Assembly (NCBI GenBank): GCA_027077805.1 | Contig: JALWTS010000029.1 | Span: 1 to 64,000 of the forward strand | Length of the DNA: 64,000 nucleotides | From: Gammaproteobacteria bacterium | GTDB taxonomy: Bacteria > Pseudomonadota > Gammaproteobacteria > JABHGC01 | Direction of reading: 5' to 3' | Shown here: one piece after another, positions 8,956 through 17,167 of the stretch | Layout of the letters: the number at the start of each line of letters is the position of its first letter | Numbering within the stretch: position 1 is the first letter of the stretch | Made by a program: the position numbers and the translations under genes | The notes under the pieces: generated by a model | Seen by the model: the letters and a program-made list of their open reading frames with translations, nothing else | Database searches by the model: none | What the model was told of the DNA's origin: nothing

Positions 8956-9174
8956 GGTTACTATTTAAAATATTTGTTTAAAACAATTTGTCATTGACAG
9001 TTGTTCAAAACTCCTTTGGCATTAGGCATAGAGTATAACTAAAAATATCCTAAATCAAAAGTTTTCAGTGAATGTGAATGTCAATGATTGAGTTAAGTTA
9101 TCTTAAATCGCTCGTTAGTGGCAACTCAGTCTGTGTTATGATAAGCAAACGTTTTGTCTGACAGGAAATAAAAT

Positions 9175-9903
9175 ATGAATGAACAAGCGTTTCTAAAACA
9201 ATACAATATTCATGAATTTGAGGTTCCCCTTACCACCGTCGATGTCGTGATTTTTACCATTCGTTGTCAACAATTGCAAGTATTATTAGTAAAACGAGCA
9301 GCGCATCCTTATAAAAATCAATGGTCATTACCCGGTGGTTTTATTGATCTCGGTCAAGATCAGAGCTTAGAACAAACCGCCTCACGTAAACTAAGAGAAA
9401 AAACAGGCGTAACCACACCATACTTAGAACAATTGCAAACATTTGGTGATAATCATCGGGATCCAAGAGGATGGGCTGTGACTATTGCTTATTTCGCATT
9501 AATTGATTCTACTCAAGTCAATCTACAATATGGTGCGGGTGCGGCTGATGTGAAATGGCGTACGATTAAGGACAATACGATTGCAGAGACTTTGGCATTT
9601 GATCACAATACTATTTTACAATCAGCCGTGATGCGTTTACGCAATAAAGTCGAATATACGGCATTGCCTGTACATCTCTTACCTAAAGAATTTACTTTCA
9701 GTGATTTGCAACAAGTATTTGAAATTGTATTGGGTAGAAAAGTGGATAAAAGTGCCTTTCGTCGTCGCATTAAAGAAGCGGATATTATGGTAGAAATTCA
9801 GGGAGCCAAGCGAGGTGGCAGTAATCGACCCGCACAGTTATATCAAATTAAACAAGAAAATATCACCCATTTTTTTACTAGAAGTCTGATAGGACCTAGA
9901 TAA
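9175..9903 (+). CDS. NrtR-like regulator (degenerate Nudix domain plus winged helix)
   Basis: This 242-residue protein has an N-terminal Nudix fold (residues ~20-150) and a C-terminal winged helix (residues ~160-235; LPKEFTFSDLQQVFEIVLGR, then KSAFRRRIKEADIM). This is the layout of NrtR, which represses NAD-synthesis genes and senses ADP-ribose. The Nudix box is degraded: RKLREKTG replaces RExxEExG, so Lys72 and Lys76 stand where catalytic Glu are expected, and Gln61 replaces another. It is therefore likely a ligand-binding domain without hydrolase activity. No NAD-synthesis gene is next to it, so the target is unknown. Confidence 0.85.
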   Translation: MNEQAFLKQYNIHEFEVPLTTVDVVIFTIRCQQLQVLLVKRAAHPYKNQWSLPGGFIDLGQDQSLEQTASRKLREKTGVTTPYLEQLQTFGDNHRDPRGWAVTIAYFALIDSTQVNLQYGAGAADVKWRTIKDNTIAETLAFDHNTILQSAVMRLRNKVEYTALPVHLLPKEFTFSDLQQVFEIVLGRKVDKSAFRRRIKEADIMVEIQGAKRGGSNRPAQLYQIKQENITHFFTRSLIGPR

Positions 9904-10007
9904 TGCAAGGACAGAATCGTCATTCATTAGAGAAATGCTGACTAAGATTTTTTCCATGCCGTTTTATGAAAGCGTTATTAAGTCAAGCGAACTAGACGAT
10001 GCAAATA

Positions 10008-10038
10008 TTGAAAAATGTGCCAAGATTTCGTCTATAAT
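10008..10038 (+). promoter_or_regulatory. Candidate promoter of pilU
   Basis: TTGAAA (10008-10013) and a perfect TATAAT (10033-10038) are separated by 19 bp, 42 nt before the pilU ATG. The spacer is longer than ideal. Confidence 0.4.
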
Positions 10039-10080
10039 TTTTAGACAGCACATTACAACGTTATTAAGGTTGAAATTGAT

Positions 10081-11214
10081 ATGGAAGGTATTACTCATTA
10101 TTTAGATATTATCAAAGCCCTGAAAGTCATGGTGGAAAACAATGGTTCCGATTTATTTTTAACAGTGGATACCCCTCCTTATGTCAAAATTGAAGGCATC
10201 ATGCATGCTTTAGGTGAACAGAAATTAACCTCTGATTTGGTTCAAGATATTGCTTATCATTTAATGACGGAAGATCAGATTCCTGTGTTTGAAAAAGAGC
10301 TAGAATTAAATTTTGGTCTCACTGCCCTAGGTTCCGAACGATTTCGGATTAATGTCTTTCATCAACGTGGTGAAATTAGTATGGTAATTCGTTATATCAA
10401 AGGGACTGTCCCTACCATTGAGGAATTAAATGTGCCGAAAGAATTATCTGAAATTGTCATGCACAAACAAGGGATTGTTTTGGTCGTAGGCGGGACAGGT
10501 TCTGGAAAATCGACGACGTTAGCCGCCATGATTGATCATCGTAATCAAAACAAACCCGGTCATATTTTAACCATTGAAGACCCCATTGAATATACCCATC
10601 CCTATAAAAGATCCGTGGTGAATCAAAGGGAAGTTGGGGTGGATACGTTTTCTTATGCGACTGCCTTAAAAAGTGCTTTGCGTGAAGCACCTGATATGAT
10701 TTTAGTCGGTGAGATTCGTGATACGGATACCATGGAACAAGTGCTACGTTTTGCCAAATCAGGTCATCTGGTCATGTCAACTTTGCATGCCAATAATAGT
10801 GCTCAAACTTTAGATAGGGTTGTGGGTTTCTTCCCTAACGAAGCGAGAGAGCAAATTTTATTAGATTTATCTTTAAGTTTAGTCGCCATTGTTTGTCAGC
10901 GTTTAGTGATCGGAACGGATGGTAAACGGGTTGCGGCCGTTGAGATTTTGCAACCCACGCCTTATATTCGAGAGCTCATTAGCCAAGGTGAATCGGATGA
11001 AGTAATGAAAGCCATGCGAGATGCGAAAGAACCGGGTATTCAAACCTTTGATCAAGCCTTATATGCCTTGTTTGAAGAAGGTAAAATTGATCAACAACAG
11101 GCATTAGCCAATGTGGATCCAAACAGTGATTTAGCCTTAAAAATTCGCTTATCGGGTTCGGGGTCTTCGGGGAAATCTGAGGAAGAGGAGGGTTTTTTTG
11201 ATTTTGATTTTTAA
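10081..11214 (+). CDS. pilU: Type IV pilus retraction ATPase PilU
   Basis: This 377-residue secretion ATPase has an N-terminal PAS-like domain (GSDLFLTVDTPPYVKIEG), Walker A GGTGSGKST, an Asp box in LTIEDPIEYTH, Walker B MILVGEIRD and a His box in HLVMSTLHANN. The MVIRYIKG segment and the acidic C-terminal tail (EEEEGFFDFDF) point to PilU rather than PilT. PilU assists PilT in pilus retraction at the inner membrane, giving twitching motility. No pilT lies next to it, so the usual pilT-pilU pair is split here. Confidence 0.93.
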   Translation: MEGITHYLDIIKALKVMVENNGSDLFLTVDTPPYVKIEGIMHALGEQKLTSDLVQDIAYHLMTEDQIPVFEKELELNFGLTALGSERFRINVFHQRGEISMVIRYIKGTVPTIEELNVPKELSEIVMHKQGIVLVVGGTGSGKSTTLAAMIDHRNQNKPGHILTIEDPIEYTHPYKRSVVNQREVGVDTFSYATALKSALREAPDMILVGEIRDTDTMEQVLRFAKSGHLVMSTLHANNSAQTLDRVVGFFPNEAREQILLDLSLSLVAIVCQRLVIGTDGKRVAAVEILQPTPYIRELISQGESDEVMKAMRDAKEPGIQTFDQALYALFEEGKIDQQQALANVDPNSDLALKIRLSGSGSSGKSEEEEGFFDFDF

Positions 11215-11222
11215 GTTTGTCA

Positions 11223-12086
11223 TTAATTATTGTCTTCATGTAAATGCTGATTCGCATAGAATGTATTTTCCAATAAGGATGCAATGGTCATAGGGCCAAC
11301 GCCACCTGGAACTGGGGTAATCCACGAGGCATGTTGTTTCGCCGTTGCAAAATCCACATCACCAACTAATTGACCGTTATCTAGGCGATTAATGCCAACA
11401 TCAATCACAATCGCATTGGGTTTAATCCAATCACCTTGAACCATATTCGGACGGCCGACCGCTGCAACCACTAACTCAGCCCGTCGAATGTGTCCGGGCA
11501 AATCTTTGGTTTTACTATGGCAGATAGTAACGGTACAGCTTGCCATTAATAATTCCATCGCAATGGGGCGACCCACAATATTAGACTGACCAATAACCAC
11601 CGCCTCCATCCCTTTGAGTTCTTGATCAATATGTTGCAACATGGTCATAATGCCTTTCGGTGTGCATGGACGTAATACGGGGGTTCGTAAGACTAAATTC
11701 CCCATATTCATGGCATGAAAACCATCGACATCTTTATCAGGGCGAATTCTTGCCATTACCGCACTTGGATCAATTTGTGAAGGTAAGGGTAACTGCACTA
11801 GAATACCATCAATGGTTGGATCATCATTCAGTTTGTCAATTTGATGTAATAAGTCATTTTGCGAGGTTTTTTCTGATAAAGTTTGGCTAATGGAATAAAT
11901 ACCCACTTGTTCACAAGCTCGTTGTTTGTTTCTGATATAGACTTGAGAAGCGGGATTCTCACCGACTAAAATGACGGCTAATCCAGGTGGACGTTTGCCT
12001 AGGGCGAGTCGCTGTTGAATTTGTTGTTTCAGTTGTTGTTTTACTTGTTCGGCAATGGCTTTGCCATCAATAATTTGTGCGGTCAT
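11223..12086 (-). CDS. folD: Bifunctional methylenetetrahydrofolate dehydrogenase/cyclohydrolase FolD
   Basis: This 287-residue protein has the full FolD pattern: [20 protein letters not shown] (with the catalytic Lys), [10 protein letters not shown], the NADP site [12 protein letters not shown] and the C-terminal [15 protein letters not shown]. It interconverts 5,10-methylene- and 10-formyl-tetrahydrofolate in one-carbon metabolism. It is convergent with pilU (8 nt between stops) and divergent from the tRNA cluster. Family length is about 285. Confidence 0.97.
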   Translation of the reverse strand: MTAQIIDGKAIAEQVKQQLKQQIQQRLALGKRPPGLAVILVGENPASQVYIRNKQRACEQVGIYSISQTLSEKTSQNDLLHQIDKLNDDPTIDGILVQLPLPSQIDPSAVMARIRPDKDVDGFHAMNMGNLVLRTPVLRPCTPKGIMTMLQHIDQELKGMEAVVIGQSNIVGRPIAMELLMASCTVTICHSKTKDLPGHIRRAELVVAAVGRPNMVQGDWIKPNAIVIDVGINRLDNGQLVGDVDFATAKQHASWITPVPGGVGPMTIASLLENTFYANQHLHEDNN

Positions 12087-12135
12087 TCGTTTTTTTGTTA
12101 CAATGGAAAAAGTAGTATTTTAGCCTATTTTTTGC

Positions 12136-12165
12136 TTGACGATAAACAATTATTTTTGTTATGAT
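12136..12165 (+). promoter_or_regulatory. Promoter of the tRNA cluster
   Basis: TTGACG (12136-12141) and TATGAT (12160-12165) with an 18-bp spacer lie 13 nt before tRNA-Pro. It probably drives all three tRNAs. Confidence 0.65.
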
Positions 12166-12177
12166 ACTCGTCCTTAA

Positions 12178-12254
12178 CGGGGTGTAGCGCAGCCTGGTAG
12201 CGCACCTGCTTTGGGAGCAGGTTGTCGGGGGTTCAAATCCCTCCACCCCGACCA
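12178..12254 (+). tRNA. tRNA-Pro (anticodon UGG)
   Basis: This is a 77-nt tRNA with encoded CCA. The acceptor stem is CGGGGTG/CACCCCG, the anticodon stem cctgc/gcagg, the loop TTTGGGA with anticodon TGG, and the T-arm GGGGGTTCAAATCCCTC. It lies seven nt before the split tRNA-Arg. Confidence 0.97.
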
Positions 12255-12261
12255 ATGTTTT

Positions 12262-12553
12262 GCGTCCGTAGCTCAGCTGGATAGAGCATCGGCCTTCAGT
12301 AGGAGCCTTTATAAGAAAGTCAACTTATAAAGTGGACAGTGCTGTATCGGTGAAACCTTAACAGATAAGGCTGATGGTAATACCGAGGAAACTTTCACGA
12401 GGATCCGTAGAGGCCATACGCACTGAGCCTGAGATGGCTAAGATATGGTCCAGACCACAAAACCTATCGTTGATTAATACGAGGGGTGGCAGTGAAAACT
12501 GTAGCGGTAAGCTAAGCCGAGGGTCACAGGTTCGAATCCTGTCGGACGTGCCA
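12262..12553 (+). tRNA. tRNA-Arg (anticodon UCU), interrupted by a group I intron
   Basis: Joining 12262-12296 to 12512-12553 gives a 77-nt tRNA with encoded CCA: acceptor GCGTCCG/CGGACGT, D-arm gctc/gagc, anticodon stem tcggc/gccga, and T-arm acagg/cctgt. The rejoined loop reads CTTCTAA, the same as E. coli argU tRNA-Arg(UCU), and the discriminator base is G as there. The insertion falls between U34 and C35 of the anticodon. The tRNA works only if the intron is removed. The Pro-Arg-His order is found in other gammaproteobacteria, which supports the identity. Confidence 0.95.
12297..12511 (+). other. Group I self-splicing intron in tRNA-Arg(UCU)
   Basis: This 215-nt insert has the group I core. 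P1 pairs the 5' exon GGCCTT with GGAGCC, ending in a U.G wobble at the splice site. P2 is TTTATAAG/CTTATAAA (12308-12315, 12324-12331). P3 is CAGTGC/GCACTG (12337-12342, 12420-12425). P4 is TCGGT/ACCGA. P5 is CCTTA/TAAGG. P7 is GGCCAT with ATGG(T)CC (12412-12417, 12445-12451) with the usual bulge. P8 is AGCC/GGCT. The last intron base is G. There is no endonuclease ORF of note. Small size and tRNA anticodon location suggest the IC3 subgroup; that subgroup call is inference. Confidence 0.93.
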
Positions 12554-12651
12554 TTTAAAATTTAATGGCAGATATTGAACACATCAATGTTACAATAAAG
12601 ATTTGAAAATTAACCATTAACCATTTCAAATTTTTGAAACTTTTAATCAAT

Positions 12652-12728
12652 GGTGGACGTAGCTCAATAGGTAGAGCGCTGGTTTGTGGTACCCGTGGTC
12701 GTGGGTTCGATTCCCATCGTCCACCCCA
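12652..12728 (+). tRNA. tRNA-His (anticodon GUG)
   Basis: This 77-nt tRNA has an encoded extra G at position -1 facing C73, the identity mark of tRNA-His. The acceptor is GTGGACG/CGTCCAC and the loop TTGTGGT carries GTG. The T-arm is gtggg/cccat. The anticodon stem ctggt/acccg contains one T28 x C42 mismatch, where A42 would restore pairing. CCA is encoded. Confidence 0.94.
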
Positions 12729-12776
12729 TTTGATTTTCTATTGATTATCTCATGATATTTTTAATTTTTCTTAAAG

Positions 12777-12807
12777 TTAGGGCAGTTTCCGTGTTAAACT
12801 GCCCTAA
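12777..12807 (-). terminator. Strong hairpin after the DUF4197 gene
   Basis: A perfect 12-bp stem (TTAGGGCAGTTT / AAACTGCCCTAA) with a 7-nt loop lies 18 nt past the stop of the DUF4197 gene and about 50 nt after tRNA-His. It may end transcription from both sides. The U-tract is poor in either direction, so this is a probable rather than certain terminator. Confidence 0.55.
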
Positions 12808-12825
12808 AACAATTGATTCCATTGA

Positions 12826-13617
12826 CTACTGAGCGATTTGACTAAATACTTTTTTTAGTAAATCAGTCGTTCTTGCGACAGGGTCTTGGCGAATAAGTTT
12901 TTCTTCTTGGGCGAGTTTGTAAAACAAGCCGTTTAAGGTTTGTTTGGTAACATAAGTGTCTAAATCGAAAGACTTAGGATCAACGACATCACTCATACCC
13001 ATACCCATGACATTCACGGAATTCGCTTTATCTAAAAGCTTTTTATATACGGAGGTAACACCTGTTTCTTCGGTGGTTTTTTTGACAATGGGGCGAATGG
13101 CTTTGGCTAAGTCTTTATAGGTGGTACGGCGAAAATACTGGGTGGCGGCATTATTTTTGCCTTGTAGAATTTTTTTAGCATCTTCAATACTCATGTTTTG
13201 AATGGCATTCCCAAAGATTTCAGTGGTTTTAGGCACGGCTTGTTCAGCGGCATGATTCATGGTTTCAATAAATTCATCTGCGAGTTCATCTTGTCCTAGT
13301 GTCCGTAATAATTTTTCGGCTTGTTGTAGTTTCTCCGGCATAGGAATTTTTACTTTGTCATCGTTTAAAAATCCGCCTTCTTTGCCTAACATATCTACTG
13401 CTTTTTTACTGCCGACAACTAATGCTTCTTTTAGTCCCGCAATGACATCATCATTGGATAAGACTTGTTTTGCCGTATCAACCGCAGAATCTGATTTGAG
13501 AATTTTATCAGCACTATCACTGGCACCTTTTAACCAATCTTGCCACCCTGCAAGGCTAGTGATAGAAAATCCCAGTATAAAACTAAAGATTAAACTCGTT
13601 ACTATCGGTTTTTTCAT
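12826..13617 (-). CDS. DUF4197 exported protein
   Basis: This 263-residue protein has a signal peptide (MKKPIVTSLIFSFILGFSIT..SLAG, cleavage near residue 23) and then a helical DUF4197 domain: VDTAKQVLSNDDVIAGLKEAL, VKIPMPEKLQQAEKLLRTLG, FRRTTYKDLAKAIRPIV, and the closing LNGLFYKLAQEEKLIRQDPVARTTDLLKKVF. It is likely periplasmic. The function of the family is unknown. It stands alone on its strand between tRNA-His and a membrane coiled-coil gene. Confidence 0.9.
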   Translation of the reverse strand: MKKPIVTSLIFSFILGFSITSLAGWQDWLKGASDSADKILKSDSAVDTAKQVLSNDDVIAGLKEALVVGSKKAVDMLGKEGGFLNDDKVKIPMPEKLQQAEKLLRTLGQDELADEFIETMNHAAEQAVPKTTEIFGNAIQNMSIEDAKKILQGKNNAATQYFRRTTYKDLAKAIRPIVKKTTEETGVTSVYKKLLDKANSVNVMGMGMSDVVDPKSFDLDTYVTKQTLNGLFYKLAQEEKLIRQDPVARTTDLLKKVFSQIAQ

Positions 13618-13789
13618 TGATTATTCCTTTATTATCCCTTGAATTTGATTAAAAATAATTGAATTGATAAGGCTATTATAGCCGACATTCCGCACCCTAA
13701 AAAGATATCCATCCGAATAAAATGATTGATACTCTTTTCAACGCTTGAACGACAATATGGATCACAATAGATCACGGCAGTGATTGGTT

Positions 13790-14317
13790 TTATTTCGGCA
13801 ATGGCATCCAATCAAACAAATAAAATGGTCGAGACATTCGATGTAAATCGTGGTTAGTTGACCATAGGCCTTGATTTAAGCCATACATACCGATATTGGT
13901 TTGGCTAATTTCATGGTGAATATAATTTAAGGATTGACTCATTTGATGAATGTTATTAGAAATGGTTGGTATGGCTTTGGTGTGGTTTAAAATGTCGCCC
14001 GCATAGAGTGATAATCGGCCTGTGTCTTGGGTAATTTTATTCATATCTTTGGCAAGGCTATCAATATCCGCCAAAATATATTGAATATCAATATGCAAGG
14101 CACGTACATTATTTTCAATATTTTTCATACTGGTAGCGATTTCTATTGAGCTTTGGGTCATGGTTTGCATACTGGTAAGAAATTGGTGTATTAAAGAAAA
14201 GGTATAAAGTAGGGCAGAAACAATAATAAACAAACTGATATAACGAATTTTGACATAACGATCCGTTGCCGACGCATCATGAATAATCGTTGGTTTCTCA
14301 GAAGGTTGATTAGGCAT
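13790..14317 (-). CDS. Membrane-anchored coiled-coil protein of unknown function
   Basis: This 175-residue protein has a short cytoplasmic N-terminus, one membrane helix (residues ~27-45, YISLFIIVSALLYTFSLIH) and a long amphipathic region with heptad-like spacing (residues ~47-150, for example IENNVRALHIDIQYILADIDSLAKD). It ends with FYLFDWMPLPK. It starts 3 nt after the glutaredoxin stop, so the two form an operon. The shape resembles MCP-like or MlaD-like membrane-anchored helical proteins, but no motif identifies it. Confidence 0.75.
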   Translation of the reverse strand: MPNQPSEKPTIIHDASATDRYVKIRYISLFIIVSALLYTFSLIHQFLTSMQTMTQSSIEIATSMKNIENNVRALHIDIQYILADIDSLAKDMNKITQDTGRLSLYAGDILNHTKAIPTISNNIHQMSQSLNYIHHEISQTNIGMYGLNQGLWSTNHDLHRMSRPFYLFDWMPLPK

Positions 14318-14320
14318 GAC

Positions 14321-14560
14321 TTATAATTTACCTTCCATATGATATTCCGTGAGTTCATCAAAACCACCAATCCATTCACCATCCAACAAAAATTGTGGGA
14401 CTCGGCGGGATCGATTGGTTTTTTGTAACATTTGTTTTAATGCCGATTGTGACAAATCCACTCGGATTTCTTCATAGTCCACTTGCCATTTGGTCAGCAA
14501 TTTTTTGGATCTCTCACAAACAGGACAAATCCCTGTACTATAAATCGTCATTTTTGCCAT
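14321..14560 (-). CDS. Glutaredoxin (GrxC-like)
   Basis: This 79-residue protein has the glutaredoxin fold: strand MTIYST, active site CPVC (residues 13-16), the cis-Pro motif RRVPQFLLDGEWIGGFDEL. The active site is CPVC rather than the usual CPYC, a mild variant that still allows dithiol chemistry. It would reduce protein disulfides with glutathione in the cytosol. It is the first gene of a two-gene unit with the coiled-coil membrane protein. Confidence 0.9.
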   Translation of the reverse strand: MAKMTIYSTGICPVCERSKKLLTKWQVDYEEIRVDLSQSALKQMLQKTNRSRRVPQFLLDGEWIGGFDELTEYHMEGKL

Positions 14561-14662
14561 GCGATTTCCCAGCCTATTATTCTTATTATTTTACTTTTCT
14601 TATCATAGGTTATAGCAGTTTTATGCCAAAAATGTTAAAAAATTGCAAAAACTTATCAGGTT

Positions 14663-16180
14663 TTAAGCAAAAAATTGTAAGATGGCATTTATAACGTTAT
14701 CTTGTTGTTTTTTGGTAAGATAAGGGTGCATGGGTAAACTAATGACTTGTTGTGATAGTTGTTCAGCTATTGGCAAGGTAGCGGTATTTAAGTGTTGAAA
14801 TACGGGTTGTTGGTGTAGTGCAATTGGATAATGAACGGCGGTAGGAATACCTTGTTGTTGTAGATGGGTTTGTAGTGAGTCACGTTGGGGACATTGAATG
14901 GTATATTGGGCATAAACACTGGTATTTTCTGGGGCAATATAAGGGATGGTGACGGTATTTTGTAATGCTTGGTTATAATACTCTGCTAATCGTTGGCGAT
15001 TTGGAATTTCTTGTTGCACAAATAACGTCCATTTTGCTAATAAAATCCCTGCTTGTAGGGTATCAAAACGGCCATTAATGCCGAAACGATCATGAGAATA
15101 ACGTTGGCTTTGACCATGAACTCGAATGGCTTGCATTGCCTTATAGAGAGCTTCATCATTGGTAAAACAGGCACCCCCATCTCCGTAACAACCAAAAGGT
15201 TTTGCTGGGAAGAAACTCGTACACGCAATGGTGGTTAAGCCACAAGAGGGTTTTTGATGGTAAGTCGCACCAAAGCTTTGAGCGGCATCTTCGATGACAG
15301 CTAAGTTGTGTTTTTTAGCCATATCGTTGATGACATGAAAGTCAGCACATTGACCATATAGACTCACAGCAATAATCGCTTTGGTATTGGGTGTAATGGC
15401 TTGTTCAATGGCATTGGCTTGCAGATTATAAGTATTGGCATCAATATCAATAAAGACAGGTTTTGCCCCAACGAAAGCAATGACTTCTGCGGTAGCAATA
15501 AATGAAAAACTAGTGGTGATCACTTCATCGCCTTTCCCAATATCTAAAGCCATTAATGCCATAATTAAAGCATCCGTCCCACTCGCACAGGTCAGAGCAT
15601 ATTCCACTTGCGTAAATGTTGCTAACTGTTGTTCGAGTTGTTGCATTTCTTTACCAAGAATATACTGACCATGTTTTAATACTTGATGGATTTGATACTC
15701 AATTTCGGGCAAACATTGGCGTTGTTGGGTTTTAAGATCAATAAAATCAAATTGATTTGGGTGAAAGTCTGTTGGGGAAGTGAGTTGTTTTAATGCGGTG
15801 GTTGGGGTTTGGATTTTAATGTTATCCGTGGTGGATGTCATAGGATTCGCAGTAATAATGATGGCGTGAGGTAAATAGTTTAATGTTGCTTGGTATAGTA
15901 GCTGTTGGTAATAATTTTGTGGCGATTGTTGATACAGTGCCTGTTGCTCTTTTGCAGAATAAGGCAAGGTTGAAAAGAGTTGTAGTAACTGCGAAAATTT
16001 TTCATGGCTTTGAGTGGTTGGCAATATGGAACTCGCATAGGCAAGTCCTGCTGGCGGTAACCATAGTTCCTCGCCTTTGTTTTGTAGTTGGCTTAATAAG
16101 GTTTGAGTGGCAGAATAATGGTTTTTTTCTAAAACCACCTCAATTAATACATTGATATCAAAAACGAACGGCATAGTCAT
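14663..16180 (-). CDS. PIN-like domain fused to a WbpE-type sugar aminotransferase
   Basis: This 505-residue protein has two parts. Residues ~3-112 look like a PIN domain (FVFDINVLIEVV start; LPHAIIITANP end), but only Asp8 of the acidic site is clear. From ~144 it is a DegT/DnrJ/EryC1/StrS aminotransferase very like Pseudomonas WbpE: FDFIDLKTQQ, HGQYILG, CASGTDAL, VSLYGQCADF, VIEDAAQSFGA (Asp298) and the PLP Lys327 in FFPAKPFGCYGDGG. Such enzymes aminate a UDP-3-keto-sugar for surface polysaccharide. No other polysaccharide genes are nearby. The PIN part lacks most catalytic acids and may be structural. The start at 16180 includes the whole PIN part. Confidence 0.85.
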   Translation of the reverse strand: MTMPFVFDINVLIEVVLEKNHYSATQTLLSQLQNKGEELWLPPAGLAYASSILPTTQSHEKFSQLLQLFSTLPYSAKEQQALYQQSPQNYYQQLLYQATLNYLPHAIIITANPMTSTTDNIKIQTPTTALKQLTSPTDFHPNQFDFIDLKTQQRQCLPEIEYQIHQVLKHGQYILGKEMQQLEQQLATFTQVEYALTCASGTDALIMALMALDIGKGDEVITTSFSFIATAEVIAFVGAKPVFIDIDANTYNLQANAIEQAITPNTKAIIAVSLYGQCADFHVINDMAKKHNLAVIEDAAQSFGATYHQKPSCGLTTIACTSFFPAKPFGCYGDGGACFTNDEALYKAMQAIRVHGQSQRYSHDRFGINGRFDTLQAGILLAKWTLFVQQEIPNRQRLAEYYNQALQNTVTIPYIAPENTSVYAQYTIQCPQRDSLQTHLQQQGIPTAVHYPIALHQQPVFQHLNTATLPIAEQLSQQVISLPMHPYLTKKQQDNVINAILQFFA

Positions 16181-16367
16181 TCTCGCAACGAGTTAAGTTA
16201 TGTTAATACTATAGACGATAAGTGGTATAACAGAAACTCATTTTGATAAATATCGAAAGGATTGCCTAATGATGGTTTTCGTCATAGTTTCGCCAAAAAT
16301 TTGAAATTAAGGCTGTTTTCTTGACTGTTTTTTTTGTATAATCTAGCCTTTTTTTAAGGGTGATATT

Positions 16368-16634
16368 ATGGTTAAAATTCGTTTATCGAGAGCAGGGGCT
16401 AAAAAGCGACCTTTTTATCAAGTTGTTGTATCTGATATTCGTAGTCGTCGTGATGGTCGTTTTATTGAAAATGTCGGATTTTACAATCCACTTGCTAAGG
16501 AGAGTGAAGAAGGTTTACGTTTAAAAACGGATAGAATTGCACATTGGTTGTCAGTCGGTGCAAAACCAACGGATACGGTGGAGAAATTAATTAAGAATTA
16601 CCAAAAACAACCGGAAAATGTTGTCGCTTCCTAA
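16368..16634 (+). CDS. rpsP: 30S ribosomal protein S16
   Basis: This 88-residue protein starts [20 protein letters not shown] and has [14 protein letters not shown], the hallmark of S16. It is the first gene of the conserved rpsP-rimM-trmD-rplS operon. A TATAAT element at 16337-16342 lies about 25 nt upstream and could be its -10, although no good -35 stands at the right distance. The 3' end overlaps rimM by 17 nt. Confidence 0.97.
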   Translation: MVKIRLSRAGAKKRPFYQVVVSDIRSRRDGRFIENVGFYNPLAKESEEGLRLKTDRIAHWLSVGAKPTDTVEKLIKNYQKQPENVVAS

Positions 16635-17148
16635 TGCCGTTGTCGCTCCTGATGATTTGATCACGTTGGGGAGAATGGTTGGATGTCATGGTGTTCAAGG
16701 TTGGTTAAAAGTGTATTCCTATACCCAACCAAAACAAAATATTTTAAATTATCCTCAGTGGTATCTGAAACATCAACAAAAATGGTATGTTTGTCAATGG
16801 CAACAAGGGAAACTACAAGGTAAAAATCTCATTGTATTATTACCTTTTTGTCATGATCGCAATCAAGCAAGTGAATTATTACAAGCCGACATTGCCATTT
16901 CACGACAACAATTGCCTGAGCTTAATCATGACGAATATTATTGGTCAGACTTGTTGGGATTAACTGTCGTTAATCCGCAAGGTGCGTGTTTAGGACAAGT
17001 TGATTATTTAATGGATACGGGGGCTAATGATGTTCTAGTGGTCAAAGGCGAAAAACAACATTTAGTTCCATTCGTGCTGCATACTTTTGTGCTTAAGGTT
17101 GATTTGGAAAATCGTCAAATTGTGGTTAATTGGGATAAGGATTTTTAG
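16618..17148 (+). CDS. rimM: Ribosome maturation factor RimM
   Basis: This 176-residue protein has the N-terminal RimM barrel ([22 protein letters not shown]) and the C-terminal PRC-type barrel ([37 protein letters not shown]). It helps mature the 3' domain of 16S rRNA and binds S19. The ATG lies inside the end of rpsP in another frame, so translation is probably coupled. Confidence 0.96.
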   Translation: MLSLPNAVVAPDDLITLGRMVGCHGVQGWLKVYSYTQPKQNILNYPQWYLKHQQKWYVCQWQQGKLQGKNLIVLLPFCHDRNQASELLQADIAISRQQLPELNHDEYYWSDLLGLTVVNPQGACLGQVDYLMDTGANDVLVVKGEKQHLVPFVLHTFVLKVDLENRQIVVNWDKDF

Positions 17149-17167
17149 TTGATTGTGATTGATAGTC

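Noticed and set aside
12374..12565. A 63-codon open frame inside the tRNA-Arg region
   Set aside because: It lies in the intron core and 3' exon, where paired RNA elements explain the sequence; it has no ribosome site and no protein-like composition.
16321..16342. TTGACT and TATAAT as the rpsP promoter pair
   Set aside because: The spacer is only 10 bp, too short; TATAAT may be a real -10 but needs a different -35 that I cannot see.
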